Of a DNA stretch of 64,000 nt, positions 54,401 to 61,910 are shown piece after piece. Location of the stretch: assembly GCF_029854215.1 (NCBI RefSeq), contig NZ_CP122961.1, positions 2,790,001-2,854,000 of the forward strand, in the 5' to 3' direction. The notes beneath the pieces are model-generated. The model made no database searches. It saw nothing but the letters and a program-made list of their open reading frames with translations, and was not told where the DNA came from. Origin of the DNA: Halomonas alkaliantarctica (GTDB lineage Bacteria; Pseudomonadota; Gammaproteobacteria; Pseudomonadales; Halomonadaceae). Within the stretch, counting starts at the first letter, position 1; each line of letters starts with the position of its first letter. A program made the position numbers and the translations under genes.

Positions 54401-55305
54401 ACGCGGCGCAGCCAACGCCCGCGCCGGAACCCACCACGCCCCAGGAAGCCACCACCCTGGAAGTGCTGGACGAACCCCATGACAACGCCATCAACACCGA
54501 AGCGTTTCACCTGCACCGCTTTCCGCGTGGCCCCGGCCCCGGCACCTTTCTGCACGGGCTTTTAGAGTGGGCGGGCCAGCTAGGCTTTAACAATGCGCTA
54601 AAAGACCCCGCCGCCCGGGAAGACATGCTGCGGCGGCGCGTGCAGCTGCGCGGCTGGCAGGCATGGCACGACACCCTGGCAGGCTGGCTGGAAGAACTGC
54701 TCGCCACGCCGCTTCCCTTGCCCCAACTTCTGTCACAGGCCCCATCACAGCCAAGCGAGGGCAGTCAGGTGGCGCTACGTGAACTCGACAGCTATCAGGT
54801 GGAACTGGAGTTCTGGTTTGCCGCGCATCAGGTACAAACACGCAAGTTGGATGAGCTGGTCAGTGACCACTTACTGCCAGGGGTATCGCGCCCCGTATTG
54901 GATGCCGACACACTCAACGGCATGCTCAAGGGCTTTATCGATCTCGCCTTTGAGCATGAAGGCCGCTTCTATGTGCTCGACTGGAAATCCAACTATCTGG
55001 GCAGCGACGACAGCGCCTACACCACCGACGCCCTACGCACCGCCATGCTCGAAAAACGCTACGATCTGCAAGCGGCGCTGTATATGCTCGCCCTTCACCG
55101 GTTACTCAAAGCGCGCCTGCCCGACTACGACCCGCACCAACACCTGGGCGGCTCGATGACGGTATTTCTGCGCGGCAGCCGCACCACCGCCCGGGGCGTA
55201 CACGCCGTGCCCGCGCCAGTCGCGCTGATTGAAGTGCTGGATGCGCTCTTTGCAGGCACGGCAGCAGATGCAGTATCAGAAACAGGCCTAGAGGCGGTGG
55301 TATGA
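51418..55305 (+). CDS. recB: Exonuclease V subunit beta
   Basis: This 1295-aa RecB is the 3'-5' helicase and nuclease of RecBCD. Helicase motifs are SAGTGKTFTIALL (Walker A), VVTFTNAATQELRERI, ALIDEFQDTDPIQYRIF (Walker B), LIGDPKQAIYAFRGAD and VVTIHKSKGLEYPLVFLPF. The C-terminal nuclease has VLDWKSNYLG at about residue 1187. Residues about 91-135 are a low-complexity insertion encoded by a palindromic repeat (51717-51801) between the first two helicase motifs. The frame is intact. It overlaps recD by 4 bp. Confidence 0.96.
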   Translation: MSQPAPLNPLSLPLHGSRLIEASAGTGKTFTIALLYVRLVLGGHSVDDDTGFVRPLTPPEILVVTFTNAATQELRERIRNRLVEAAEVFRAEDVEGVAPGASRSGGHSTGMLNVAPTDGFTAPPRRLAAEEAPVALDPLLLELRDQYAPATWPACSRRLALAAEWMDEAAVSTIHSWCYRMLREHAFDSGSLFSLNLENDQRELEQEVVRDYWRSFYYPLDSDALGIVTRYWKSPDDLHAPLQRLLPESEALGDAKPAPSETLAATQAERAAQLSELKAPWAAWLDELVPALEDAAKRKAFKGQSFNAKSRANWLGALREWCDTEADRPALTDAAWKRMTPDGLADIWKEGAPPCPQAWQALAQLPQALDALPEPRNDLLIHAVQWCRARLEREQERRAEMGPNDLLTHLDRALKGPNKEALAAQIQRQFPVALIDEFQDTDPIQYRIFNAVYDVATPRRDSAILLIGDPKQAIYAFRGADIFTYLQARHDTDGRHVTLGTNFRSSRAMVAAVNHCFSYADQHDAGAFLFRAEGGQNPLPFNPVNAKGTKDTLVLNGQPLPAMTLWPLESDEPLSKTAYQTEMAERCASHMAALLEAGRKQQAGFTKAADDSCDNGEQLLTPLAPSDMAVLVNGLQEARAIRLALASRGIKSVYLSDHDKVFSSPIAPQLAIWLRACAEPQANSRQAEAKLRAALATPVMGLCLEELDHLNQSELAWEARVEQFSDYHRLWQRQGVLPLVRRLMVDFDIAARLLGEFAEGERLLTDLLHLGEMLQHASQELDGEHALIRFLAEAIADPDSHGDSHKLRLESDADLVKVVTIHKSKGLEYPLVFLPFIANHRPVSDTDLPLRWHDSDGTLQLSLSADEATLVTADRERLGEDLRKLYVALTRARHATWLGLAPLKSSENSAIGHLINGGKAIAPSAFTQALGELVEGSDIKLSAAPEPTALRFTPAPEQQALGHARTPLRPAREQWWIASYSALRTSGAVSEAMPDAAQPTPAPEPTTPQEATTLEVLDEPHDNAINTEAFHLHRFPRGPGPGTFLHGLLEWAGQLGFNNALKDPAAREDMLRRRVQLRGWQAWHDTLAGWLEELLATPLPLPQLLSQAPSQPSEGSQVALRELDSYQVELEFWFAAHQVQTRKLDELVSDHLLPGVSRPVLDADTLNGMLKGFIDLAFEHEGRFYVLDWKSNYLGSDDSAYTTDALRTAMLEKRYDLQAALYMLALHRLLKARLPDYDPHQHLGGSMTVFLRGSRTTARGVHAVPAPVALIEVLDALFAGTAADAVSETGLEAVV
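51701..51806. repeat. Palindromic repeat element embedded in frame in recB
   Basis: The core 51717-51801 (85 bp) is bounded by GGCAAGCCGTAGTGGAGG and CCTCCACGTAGGCTTGCC, an imperfect inverted repeat. Inside is a perfect hairpin, CATTCAACA-GGGA-TGTTGAATG (51736-51757), and a small CCCA-CGGA-TGGG hairpin. It looks like a mobile intergenic repeat rather than helicase coding sequence. It adds roughly 30-40 residues to RecB without breaking the frame. Confidence 0.75.
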
Positions 55306-57563
55306 GTAATAGAGACACACAATCTATGAACCTAGACCTGTTCGCCGATGACGCGCCGCCCGCTGCACCCGATTCAACCGCACCGGTAACGCCACCGACA
55401 GAATCAGTCGCCCAGCCGCACCCTGCGCTAAGCGACACCGCCGCGCTATTCCTACTGTGTGAACGCTGGGTTTCCCGTGGCTGGCTGCGGGATCTGGATT
55501 TGGCCCTGGTGCGCTTTCTCGACCGCGAAACCCAGAACGCCCCGCCGCTACTGTTGCTAGGCGCAGCGCTGGCCAGCCACCAGCTCGGCCGTGGCCATGT
55601 TTGCCTGGATGTAGCCGCCACCCTGGAAGCGCCGGATTTTGCGCTTTCGCTGCCGCCGGAAGGCGACGACCTGAACGACCCGCCACCGCTGCCCAGCCAT
55701 GTGCTGGCCACGCTAACGCTGCCCGAGTGGCAGGCCGCGCTCAACCACCCCACGCTGATCAGCGACGGCCCCGGCAATACGCCCCTGGTGAAAAGCGACT
55801 CCTCGCTCACTACCCGGCTCTACCTGCGCCGCTACTGGCAGTTCGAGCAAACCCTGCATCATGAAATCGCTGCGCGGCTCAGCACCGGTCACTCGGCGCA
55901 ATCGCCACTACTCAAAAGCGCGCTGGATGCATTATTCCCCGCCACTGAAAAGCTAGATTGGCAAAAAACCGCCTGCGCACTTGCTGCCCGCAGCCCGTTC
56001 GCGATCATCACCGGCGGCCCCGGTACCGGCAAAACCACCACCGTGGTGCGCCTGCTTGCCCTGTTGCAAACCCTGCAACTGGCCCAGCCCAACGCCCATC
56101 CGCTGCGCATTCGCCTGGCCGCCCCTACCGGCAAAGCCGCCGCACGGCTGAATGAATCCATCGCCGGGCAGGTGAATGACCTACCCGTTAGCGGGTTGGA
56201 ATCGCTATTAGATGAGCACTCAGCCGCTTCCTCATCGAAGGCAATAGACATTCCGACGGAAGTGACCACGATCCACAGGCTACTGGGCGCCCGCGCCGAC
56301 ACCCGCCACTTCCGCCACAACGCCGCCAACCCGCTGGCGCTGGATGTGCTGGTGGTGGATGAAGCCTCGATGGTGGATATCGAAATGATGACGGCGCTGC
56401 TAAGCGCCCTGCCCGCCAGCGCCAAGCTGGTGCTGCTGGGGGATAAAGACCAGCTGGCATCCGTGGAAGCAGGCGCCGTGCTGGGCGACCTGTGCCGCCG
56501 CGCCGACGCGGCCCACTACACACCCGCCACGGCGCAGTGGCTGGCCGAACTCACCGACCACCCGCTGCCAGAAACATTAATCGACCCCAACGGCCAGCCG
56601 CTGGATCAAGCCATTACCATGCTGCGGGTAAGCCACCGTTTTACTGAAACAAGCGGCATTGGCCAGCTCGCCCAGGCGATTAACCAGCCGCTAAGTGAGG
56701 CATTGCGGGAACGGGATAAACACCAAGCCGTGCATGGCGTACTGAATAACGGCTACGCCGACCTGCACCACCTAGTGTTGAAGCCTGACGCGCAAAACGA
56801 AGACAGCGCCCTAGAGCGCCTGGTGATCACCGGCAGCCCGGAACGTTTTCCCAATGCAGGCGAAGGCCGCACCAATTTCACGGCCGAGCCGATTGCACCG
56901 CCCACCGGCTACCAGCACTACCTAAATACCCTGGCGAGTGAACGGCCCGATACCACCTTGGCATTTGAAGAGAACGGTGAGATTTACGATGCCTGGGCAA
57001 AGCAAGTACTCAACGCCTATAGCCGCTTTCAGCTGCTATGTGCGCTACGCAAAGGCCCATGGGGAGTAGAAGGCTTAAACCTGCGCATAGCCAAAACCTT
57101 GCGTCGTGAAAAGCTGCTGTATGGCAACGACCACACGTTAGAAAAAGGCTGGTTCGAAGGCCGCCCGGTACTGGTCACCCAAAATGACTACGGTCTGAAA
57201 CTGATGAACGGCGATATCGGCATCACCATGGCGGTGCCAGATCCACGCACTCCCGGTAGGACACTTTTACGCGTCGCCTTTCCGACCAGCGACCCGGAAA
57301 ACCCGATTCACTGGGTGCTGCCTTCCCGCCTGCACGCGGTAGAAACCGTGTTCGCGATGACGGTACACAAATCCCAAGGCTCGGAGTTTCAGCACACCGC
57401 CCTGTTGCTACCGCAAACTCCCAACCCGATCCTGACTCGCGAGCTGGTCTACACCGGCATCACCCGCGCCCGCGACTGGCTCACGCTGATCGAAGCCAAA
57501 CGTGGGATATTGAATGATGCGGTGACTAGGGAGGTTATGAGGGTGAGTGGGTTGGAGATGTAA
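55302..57563 (+). CDS. recD: Exonuclease V subunit alpha
   Basis: This 753-aa RecD is the 5'-3' helicase of RecBCD. Walker A GGPGTGKTTTVVRLLALL is at about residue 237. It also has APTGKAAARLNESI, TIHRLLG, VLVVDEASMVDIEMMTALL (Walker B), LLGDKDQLASVEAGAVLGDL, and the C-terminal ETVFAMTVHKSQGSEFQHT and YTGITRARDWLTLIEAKRG. The start overlaps the end of recB (ATGA), so the two are coupled. The last bases before the stop are AT-richer than the rest, and a degraded second copy of a recD 3' end lies at 58075-58200. Confidence 0.96.
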   Translation: MSNRDTQSMNLDLFADDAPPAAPDSTAPVTPPTESVAQPHPALSDTAALFLLCERWVSRGWLRDLDLALVRFLDRETQNAPPLLLLGAALASHQLGRGHVCLDVAATLEAPDFALSLPPEGDDLNDPPPLPSHVLATLTLPEWQAALNHPTLISDGPGNTPLVKSDSSLTTRLYLRRYWQFEQTLHHEIAARLSTGHSAQSPLLKSALDALFPATEKLDWQKTACALAARSPFAIITGGPGTGKTTTVVRLLALLQTLQLAQPNAHPLRIRLAAPTGKAAARLNESIAGQVNDLPVSGLESLLDEHSAASSSKAIDIPTEVTTIHRLLGARADTRHFRHNAANPLALDVLVVDEASMVDIEMMTALLSALPASAKLVLLGDKDQLASVEAGAVLGDLCRRADAAHYTPATAQWLAELTDHPLPETLIDPNGQPLDQAITMLRVSHRFTETSGIGQLAQAINQPLSEALRERDKHQAVHGVLNNGYADLHHLVLKPDAQNEDSALERLVITGSPERFPNAGEGRTNFTAEPIAPPTGYQHYLNTLASERPDTTLAFEENGEIYDAWAKQVLNAYSRFQLLCALRKGPWGVEGLNLRIAKTLRREKLLYGNDHTLEKGWFEGRPVLVTQNDYGLKLMNGDIGITMAVPDPRTPGRTLLRVAFPTSDPENPIHWVLPSRLHAVETVFAMTVHKSQGSEFQHTALLLPQTPNPILTRELVYTGITRARDWLTLIEAKRGILNDAVTREVMRVSGLEM

Positions 57564-57582
57564 ATACCATTTAGTAAAAATA

Positions 57583-57948
57583 CTATCTAGAAAGAACAAC
57601 AAAAGTGAAGAAAGAAGCCCAAGAGCAAGCTATCAGAGCACCCGATAAAGTAGACCTGAGATATTCTGCGTTTGTACCATCTGGGATTTTTCTTACAAGC
57701 TTTGCTAGGACAGACCAACTGGGCTGAGGAGTCATTTTACGAATTATACCTTCAGCTATAGTCATTGCTACCGCTGCGGCTAGAACACTTAAAAAAACTG
57801 CTAACCACAGAAAAAAATCATGCTCTGAATCATCAAAGTAAAAACTAGAGATCGTAAGCATACCCCCTGCCGTAAGCATTAAAAACTTTACAGCGAACTT
57901 TAAGTAATCAATTTTCATTTTCTTACTTTCAATTGTTTCGTATTGCAT
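57583..57948 (-). CDS. Small membrane protein of unknown function
   Basis: This 121-aa protein is not recognised as a known family. It has three hydrophobic segments (about residues 17-36, 44-66 and 100-119) separated by a short charged loop (EGIIRKMTPQPSW). GAGGAG lies 6 nt before the ATG. It sits between intact recD and the recD-end remnant, convergent with recD, in AT-rich DNA. It is thus part of the inserted island and may be a small defence or immunity-type membrane protein (speculative). Confidence 0.65.
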   Translation of the reverse strand: MQYETIESKKMKIDYLKFAVKFLMLTAGGMLTISSFYFDDSEHDFFLWLAVFLSVLAAAVAMTIAEGIIRKMTPQPSWSVLAKLVRKIPDGTNAEYLRSTLSGALIACSWASFFTFVVLSR

Positions 57949-58074
57949 AAAAGCTCCTCAAAAAAATATTTTCATCTTAAAACATGATTATCATAAATAA
58001 GAATTTAGAATAATCATGTTTTAATTAAGTAAATTAATGACTTTTTTAGTAACCATTCCGTATCTAAAACAAAC
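57949..58074. other. AT-rich spacer upstream of recD remnant
   Basis: This 126-bp AT-rich spacer carries the ribosome site and probable promoter of the small membrane protein gene. Nothing else is recognisable. Confidence 0.4.
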
Positions 58075-58200
58075 GTCCGACCCATCCTCTCTCGCGAGCT
58101 ACTCTACACCGGTATCACCTGTGCCCGCGACCGGCCACGGTGGTGGAAGTTAAGCGTGGGTTGTTGGATGAGGGAGGTTGTGAGGGTTAGTGGGTAGAGC
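58075..58200 (+). pseudogene. Degraded duplicate of a recD 3' end
   Basis: This 126-bp stretch aligns with the last about 145 bp of recD. CATCCTCTCTCGCGAGCT matches CGATCCTGACTCGCGAGCT, CTCTACACCGGTATCACC matches GTCTACACCGGCATCACC, and AGGGAGGTTGTGAGGGT matches AGGGAGGTTATGAGGGT. Read in frame it gives RELLYTGIT and ARD, then loses the frame. It is diverged from the intact end, so it is not a recent exact duplication. It probably marks the old recD end displaced when the island came in. Confidence 0.85.
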
Positions 58201-58300
58201 ATTTGAAAAATTAGCTTTATTTTCAACTAATCAACTGAAGAAAATCAGTTGAGTTTAGCGAAGTATCGAACAAGTAATTGACTACAAGAACACCCATATT

Positions 58301-59347
58301 TTAATCTCTGCCCCATAAATCAACTGTTTTAGCGTCGAAAATGCGCACCTTTACCATGAAGAGGTGCTCTATTTCTTCTATATGCTTTTTGTCTGCCTCT
58401 GAGTAGACGCCAATGTATACACTAACTAGCTTAGGGAATTCTTTGCGCCCTTTTTTAGCCGCGCGGTTGATAGCTTCAACAATGTGCCTATCATACTCGC
58501 CAAAATTGAAACCAAAAGTCACAAGAGTTCCTGTAATTTCACTTAGTTTATCAAAGCAAAAGGATAAATAATGATTATGCATAATATGGGTAAGCTTCTC
58601 ATCCCCACTACCTGCGGTAACGAAAATTGGATACTCTCCTCTTTCCATGCGAGTACTGATTTTTTGCAACAAATACGCTGATTCTGAATACTCCTCTTTG
58701 ACAATCTCGGAGCCAGCATCAAAGAAAGGCAATGCTCCGTGAACATAAAACACATTTTGGCGCTTTTTGTTTCTACCCCAAAATAACTCGGACCATTCAA
58801 AATCATCACGATCCATTCCAGGCTCATAGTTAAGGATTTCTCGTCCACAACCATCAACATGGTTAACTATCTCTGATCGCATTAATATCCAATATAAAAG
58901 CAAATCATAATTTGTTGAAAAAACTGAACCACCTCTTGATAAAAACAAGTTCAAAAATTTTGCACAAGCTTTCGCTTCATCTTCAGGAACTTTAAAAACA
59001 TGCTCTGGATGAAGAGATCGGACTGCGTCCAACAAACTAACTTTTAGCTTTTCACTTGCTATTTTTATTTTATTTTTAATATCTTGGCCACCGTCAAAAG
59101 CACCAATTAATGCAGTTAAACTATCTAAATTTTGCATTATTAGCTCAAAATTCTTAGTTTCAATAACATTAAGAATTTTTGATAAATCCTCATCTTCCAT
59201 TTTTTCAATAAAACTATGTAAGGCGTTGTAAGAAAATATATCAGGGTCGTACGCCATACTAAAACCGTTACCTAACAGTAAATGAAAATCCCTATCGCGA
59301 TTCTTAATCCGAGATAAGAGAACATCATTAAAATTTTCGATTTTCAT
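58301..59347 (-). CDS. SIR2-like DUF4917 family protein
   Basis: This 348-aa protein has a degenerate sirtuin-type Rossmann layout: LLLGNGFSMAYDP (Gly26-Asn-Gly-Phe-Ser30), FSTNYDLLLYW (Asn146-Tyr-Asp148), YVHGALPFF (His203-Gly204) and LVTFGFNFGEYDRHI (from about 277). This pattern matches DUF4917/SIR2-like proteins found in antiphage islands, where SIR2-like enzymes often deplete NAD+. The codon use is AT-rich. It is co-oriented with the retron genes but 374 bp away, so it may be a separate unit or a third component. Confidence 0.8.
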   Translation of the reverse strand: MKIENFNDVLLSRIKNRDRDFHLLLGNGFSMAYDPDIFSYNALHSFIEKMEDEDLSKILNVIETKNFELIMQNLDSLTALIGAFDGGQDIKNKIKIASEKLKVSLLDAVRSLHPEHVFKVPEDEAKACAKFLNLFLSRGGSVFSTNYDLLLYWILMRSEIVNHVDGCGREILNYEPGMDRDDFEWSELFWGRNKKRQNVFYVHGALPFFDAGSEIVKEEYSESAYLLQKISTRMERGEYPIFVTAGSGDEKLTHIMHNHYLSFCFDKLSEITGTLVTFGFNFGEYDRHIVEAINRAAKKGRKEFPKLVSVYIGVYSEADKKHIEEIEHLFMVKVRIFDAKTVDLWGRD

Positions 59348-59721
59348 TGCTATTTAACCCCCTTTTTCTATCGAACCGTTATATATCAGAGAGCGCAATC
59401 ATAGTAAATTTTATGTGCATAGTTAAGAGTTCTATTAAGCCTCATCACGGGTATACGTTAACGACCATACACATATAAGCACATTCATATATAGTGTAGC
59501 GATCAATCCTCTCAAATAACAAAAACTTTTTACTTAACAAATTCGTCAAAAAAATTGGAACATGCATCTACACGCGACAAATAACCTAGTGCTGTATCTG
59601 CGTTTAAGACATTGCTGTATTTTGCTCACCAATAGCGTTTATTAAAATAATATATTTAAACTTTATAACTTAAAGAAAACCCATTCAGCTTAATTTAAAA
59701 AAAATAACTAACAACTCAAAA
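59348..59721. other. AT-rich intergenic region, SIR2-like gene / retron effector
   Basis: This 374-bp stretch without a gene must hold the promoter and ribosome site (GGGGG before the ATG at 59347) of the SIR2-like gene and the end of the retron transcript. No clear terminator hairpin or repeat was found. Confidence 0.4.
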
Positions 59722-60468
59722 CTACTCATACAATCTTTCAACCAAATTATATCTATTCATATCAATCATACAATATGATGAATTAATGGTATCTATTAAA
59801 TCAAAAACTTGGCTTTCAACATTATAAAAATCGATTCTAGACAAACGATTGAGTTGAATTCCTGCGCAACTCAAAATATCTATCATATTAGTTTGATGAT
59901 GTGTGTATCTATAACCCCCTTCCGCTTTTCGAATTTTCAAATTATTTGAAAATTCTATTTGCTTATTAACCCTTTTCAAAAAATCATAATAATCATTTGA
60001 TATTGTGAAAATACCTACTGATGATTCATTAAAAATGAGATTGTACCACTTCAATGCATCAAATGATTTACCACTAAGAAGATCTCGCTTATAGACTTCG
60101 GATGAAACGTATTCCCTAAATATATTCAAGTGCGCTATATGATTGCTTGTAGCAAAAGCCTTTTTACTAGTTACATAATTGCTAACGGCAACTCCTAAAG
60201 TTCCAAGTGTGAAAATACCAGCCAAAGAGGCACCTGTTATTTTAAGTATAATAAAAACAAATTCAAAGCTATCAGCAAAGTTACCTATGCATGAACTACT
60301 AAGACAGAAGGATAGCTTATAGGCTTCAATTTCATAGAAAGTCCAAAGAAAAACAATTACTGAAGAAATAAAACCAAAAACTATTATAAAAATACAAACA
60401 ACTGTTATAAAAAGAAACTCACCTTTCATCAGAGGGTGATTTTTAATCTTAACACTCAAATCTTTCAA
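59722..60468 (-). CDS. Two-transmembrane retron effector candidate
   Basis: This 248-aa protein has two strong membrane segments (about residues 18-44 and 70-97). A soluble, mostly helical C-terminal part of about 150 residues follows. It starts at a TTG only 3 nt after the RT stop codon. The ribosome site GGAGG lies inside the last RT codons, so its translation is coupled to the RT. A two-membrane-segment protein next to a retron RT is the layout of the Ec48 class (type IV in current retron schemes), whose effector damages the inner membrane. The match rests on layout and topology, not on sequence comparison. Confidence 0.75.
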   Translation of the reverse strand: MKDLSVKIKNHPLMKGEFLFITVVCIFIIVFGFISSVIVFLWTFYEIEAYKLSFCLSSSCIGNFADSFEFVFIILKITGASLAGIFTLGTLGVAVSNYVTSKKAFATSNHIAHLNIFREYVSSEVYKRDLLSGKSFDALKWYNLIFNESSVGIFTISNDYYDFLKRVNKQIEFSNNLKIRKAEGGYRYTHHQTNMIDILSCAGIQLNRLSRIDFYNVESQVFDLIDTINSSYCMIDMNRYNLVERLYE

Positions 60469-60471
60469 AAA

Positions 60472-61650
60472 TCAGCCCTCCATCTTTGGAATAATCTTAT
60501 GCAATTTCTTCCTTAAAATGGCTGCAATATTTGGATAGCTTCTCTGTACAACATTTAATCGTTCATGAGCCAAATAAAATCTTTTTACATGCCAGATTCC
60601 ACTTTTTCCCTCTTTGCAATCCTGCTCTAGCCTGCTAATCATACTCTTGACTCTAAGAACGTCCTTTTTTGATGGCAAAGGTAAAATACTATTAAGTTTC
60701 CGAGATAAACGTTCATGCTGAGAGTGTCCAACTCTTGCTAGTTTATTTACCCGCCCCATACATTTATTAAAATCATGCCGGTAAGCGTGAGTTTGTCTAT
60801 AATTTTTTTCTTTAGACATTCTCTCCAAACTATTTACTGAAGCACGAATTCTGCCGACTTCATTGGCTGGCAACCTAGGAGTTTTAAAAGAAACTCGCAA
60901 CCCATGGACAGTCAAAGGCTCAGAGCTTGCATAACTAATCTTTTTCTTATCCAGATTTATAGGAAAATCTTTTGAATGAAGCATTTCTTCGACTATTCTT
61001 AAAGCAAAATCGAAATTATTATTGTTTTTTTTTGAAGATATAGTTATGTCGTCAACATACCTTGTATATTGCATACCTTTACGGTTCAATCTTTTGACAA
61101 TATTATTTTCAACATCATGTAGACTTAAGCAAGCTAAATAACTGGAAGTCAAAGCTCCCTGGGGCAAAAAACCATCTTTAGTACAAATATTAGCTAATAG
61201 CTCTGAAACGTCATCTGAATACTTTAATACTTTTTTAAAAACGTCCAAAACTATATCATAACTAATGTTGTCAAAAAAATTTTCTATATCTAATTGTAAC
61301 AACGAGCGTGCCTCACAATGAACCGTGGCACATGCAATATAGTCTCTTGGTATTTTCACTCCATCAAAGAAATGACTCGGAATAGAACCATAAAGAAAAT
61401 GAGGCCAAACGATTATGTTCGGATCAGAAAAAATCCTGACATTTATTCTTCGTTGCAGTTTTCTGACAAATTTATTAGGGTTATAAACAATTCTAACATC
61501 CCCGTTTTTCTTTAATATTTCCTTTACTTGGTATTTTGATTCATCTGGCATTTCTGAAACTTGTAACAACATATCTTCAGAGACATCTAGAGATTTTGCT
61601 AAGTTTTTAATGCTCGCTATGGATCCAGCAGCAACTTTAAAGTCATTCAT
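60472..61650 (-). CDS. Retron-type reverse transcriptase
   Basis: This 392-aa RT has motif A LQLDIENFFDNIS (Asp121), motif B LPQGALTSSYLACL (162-175), the catalytic YVDD box in YTRYVDDITIS (198-201) and the following VHGLRVS (248-254). The last corresponds to the retron VTG motif. The retron NAXXH motif appears as CATVH (107-111). A basic C-terminal part (about 260-392) would bind the msr RNA. The RT would make msDNA from the RNA encoded just upstream. Most retron RTs have YADD, so YVDD is a mild variant. It forms an operon with the two-membrane-segment gene. Confidence 0.9.
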   Translation of the reverse strand: MNDFKVAAGSIASIKNLAKSLDVSEDMLLQVSEMPDESKYQVKEILKKNGDVRIVYNPNKFVRKLQRRINVRIFSDPNIIVWPHFLYGSIPSHFFDGVKIPRDYIACATVHCEARSLLQLDIENFFDNISYDIVLDVFKKVLKYSDDVSELLANICTKDGFLPQGALTSSYLACLSLHDVENNIVKRLNRKGMQYTRYVDDITISSKKNNNNFDFALRIVEEMLHSKDFPINLDKKKISYASSEPLTVHGLRVSFKTPRLPANEVGRIRASVNSLERMSKEKNYRQTHAYRHDFNKCMGRVNKLARVGHSQHERLSRKLNSILPLPSKKDVLRVKSMISRLEQDCKEGKSGIWHVKRFYLAHERLNVVQRSYPNIAAILRKKLHKIIPKMEG

Positions 61651-61659
61651 TATTTATAT

Positions 61660-61910
61660 TCTTTAAATAAGTGTGGGATGCACCAACTCATACTATAGAG
61701 TCCAGAAAGAAAATGTTGCTTTCACTGACGCAACACACTAACAACTGCCATTCTTTCTTAGTGCACCCCACCGTCACAAGGTGGTCCAGGTCAGGATCCC
61801 ACCGTCCCGGGGCCTCCCTCGCATGCCCATTCAAAAGAATGAGCGCTCGAAATAACGAGCTTTTTTAGTGTTTTAGCGCGTCAGTTGTAGCAAATAAGCG
61901 GATCGCTTAT
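61660..61910 (-). ncRNA. Candidate retron msr-msd RNA region
   Basis: This region lies immediately upstream of the RT, where retron RNAs lie, and is rich in stems (plus-strand positions). GCTCG/CGAGC is at 61845-61860 and CATTC/GAATG at 61828-61841, both suitable msr loops. CCACC/GGTGG is at 61768-61784. A nested stem consists of GTGGGATGCAC (61673-61683) with GTGCACCCCAC (61761-61771), enclosing AGAAAGAAAATG (61704-61715) with CATTCTTTCT (61749-61758) and GTTGC/GCAAC (61715-61734). The inner about 55 nt is the best msd candidate. A TTGACT box (minus strand, 61943-61948) may be the -35. The exact ends and the a1/a2 pair are not settled. Confidence 0.6.

Noticed and set aside
61760..61830. Possible 4.5S RNA-like sequence (CCAGGTCAGGATCC on plus strand)
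   Set aside because: Only the short CAGGTCAGG string resembles SRP RNA; the flanking conserved GGAAGGAAGCAGCC loop is absent.
61841..61868. Plus-strand Rho-independent terminator (GCTCG-AAATAA-CGAGC-TTTTTT)
   Set aside because: It has the right form, but no plus-strand gene precedes it. It is better explained as a stem-loop of the minus-strand retron RNA.
61660..61910. CRISPR array or group II intron RNA next to the RT
   Set aside because: No regularly spaced repeats are present and no domain V-like hairpin was found; the RT lacks maturase and endonuclease domains.
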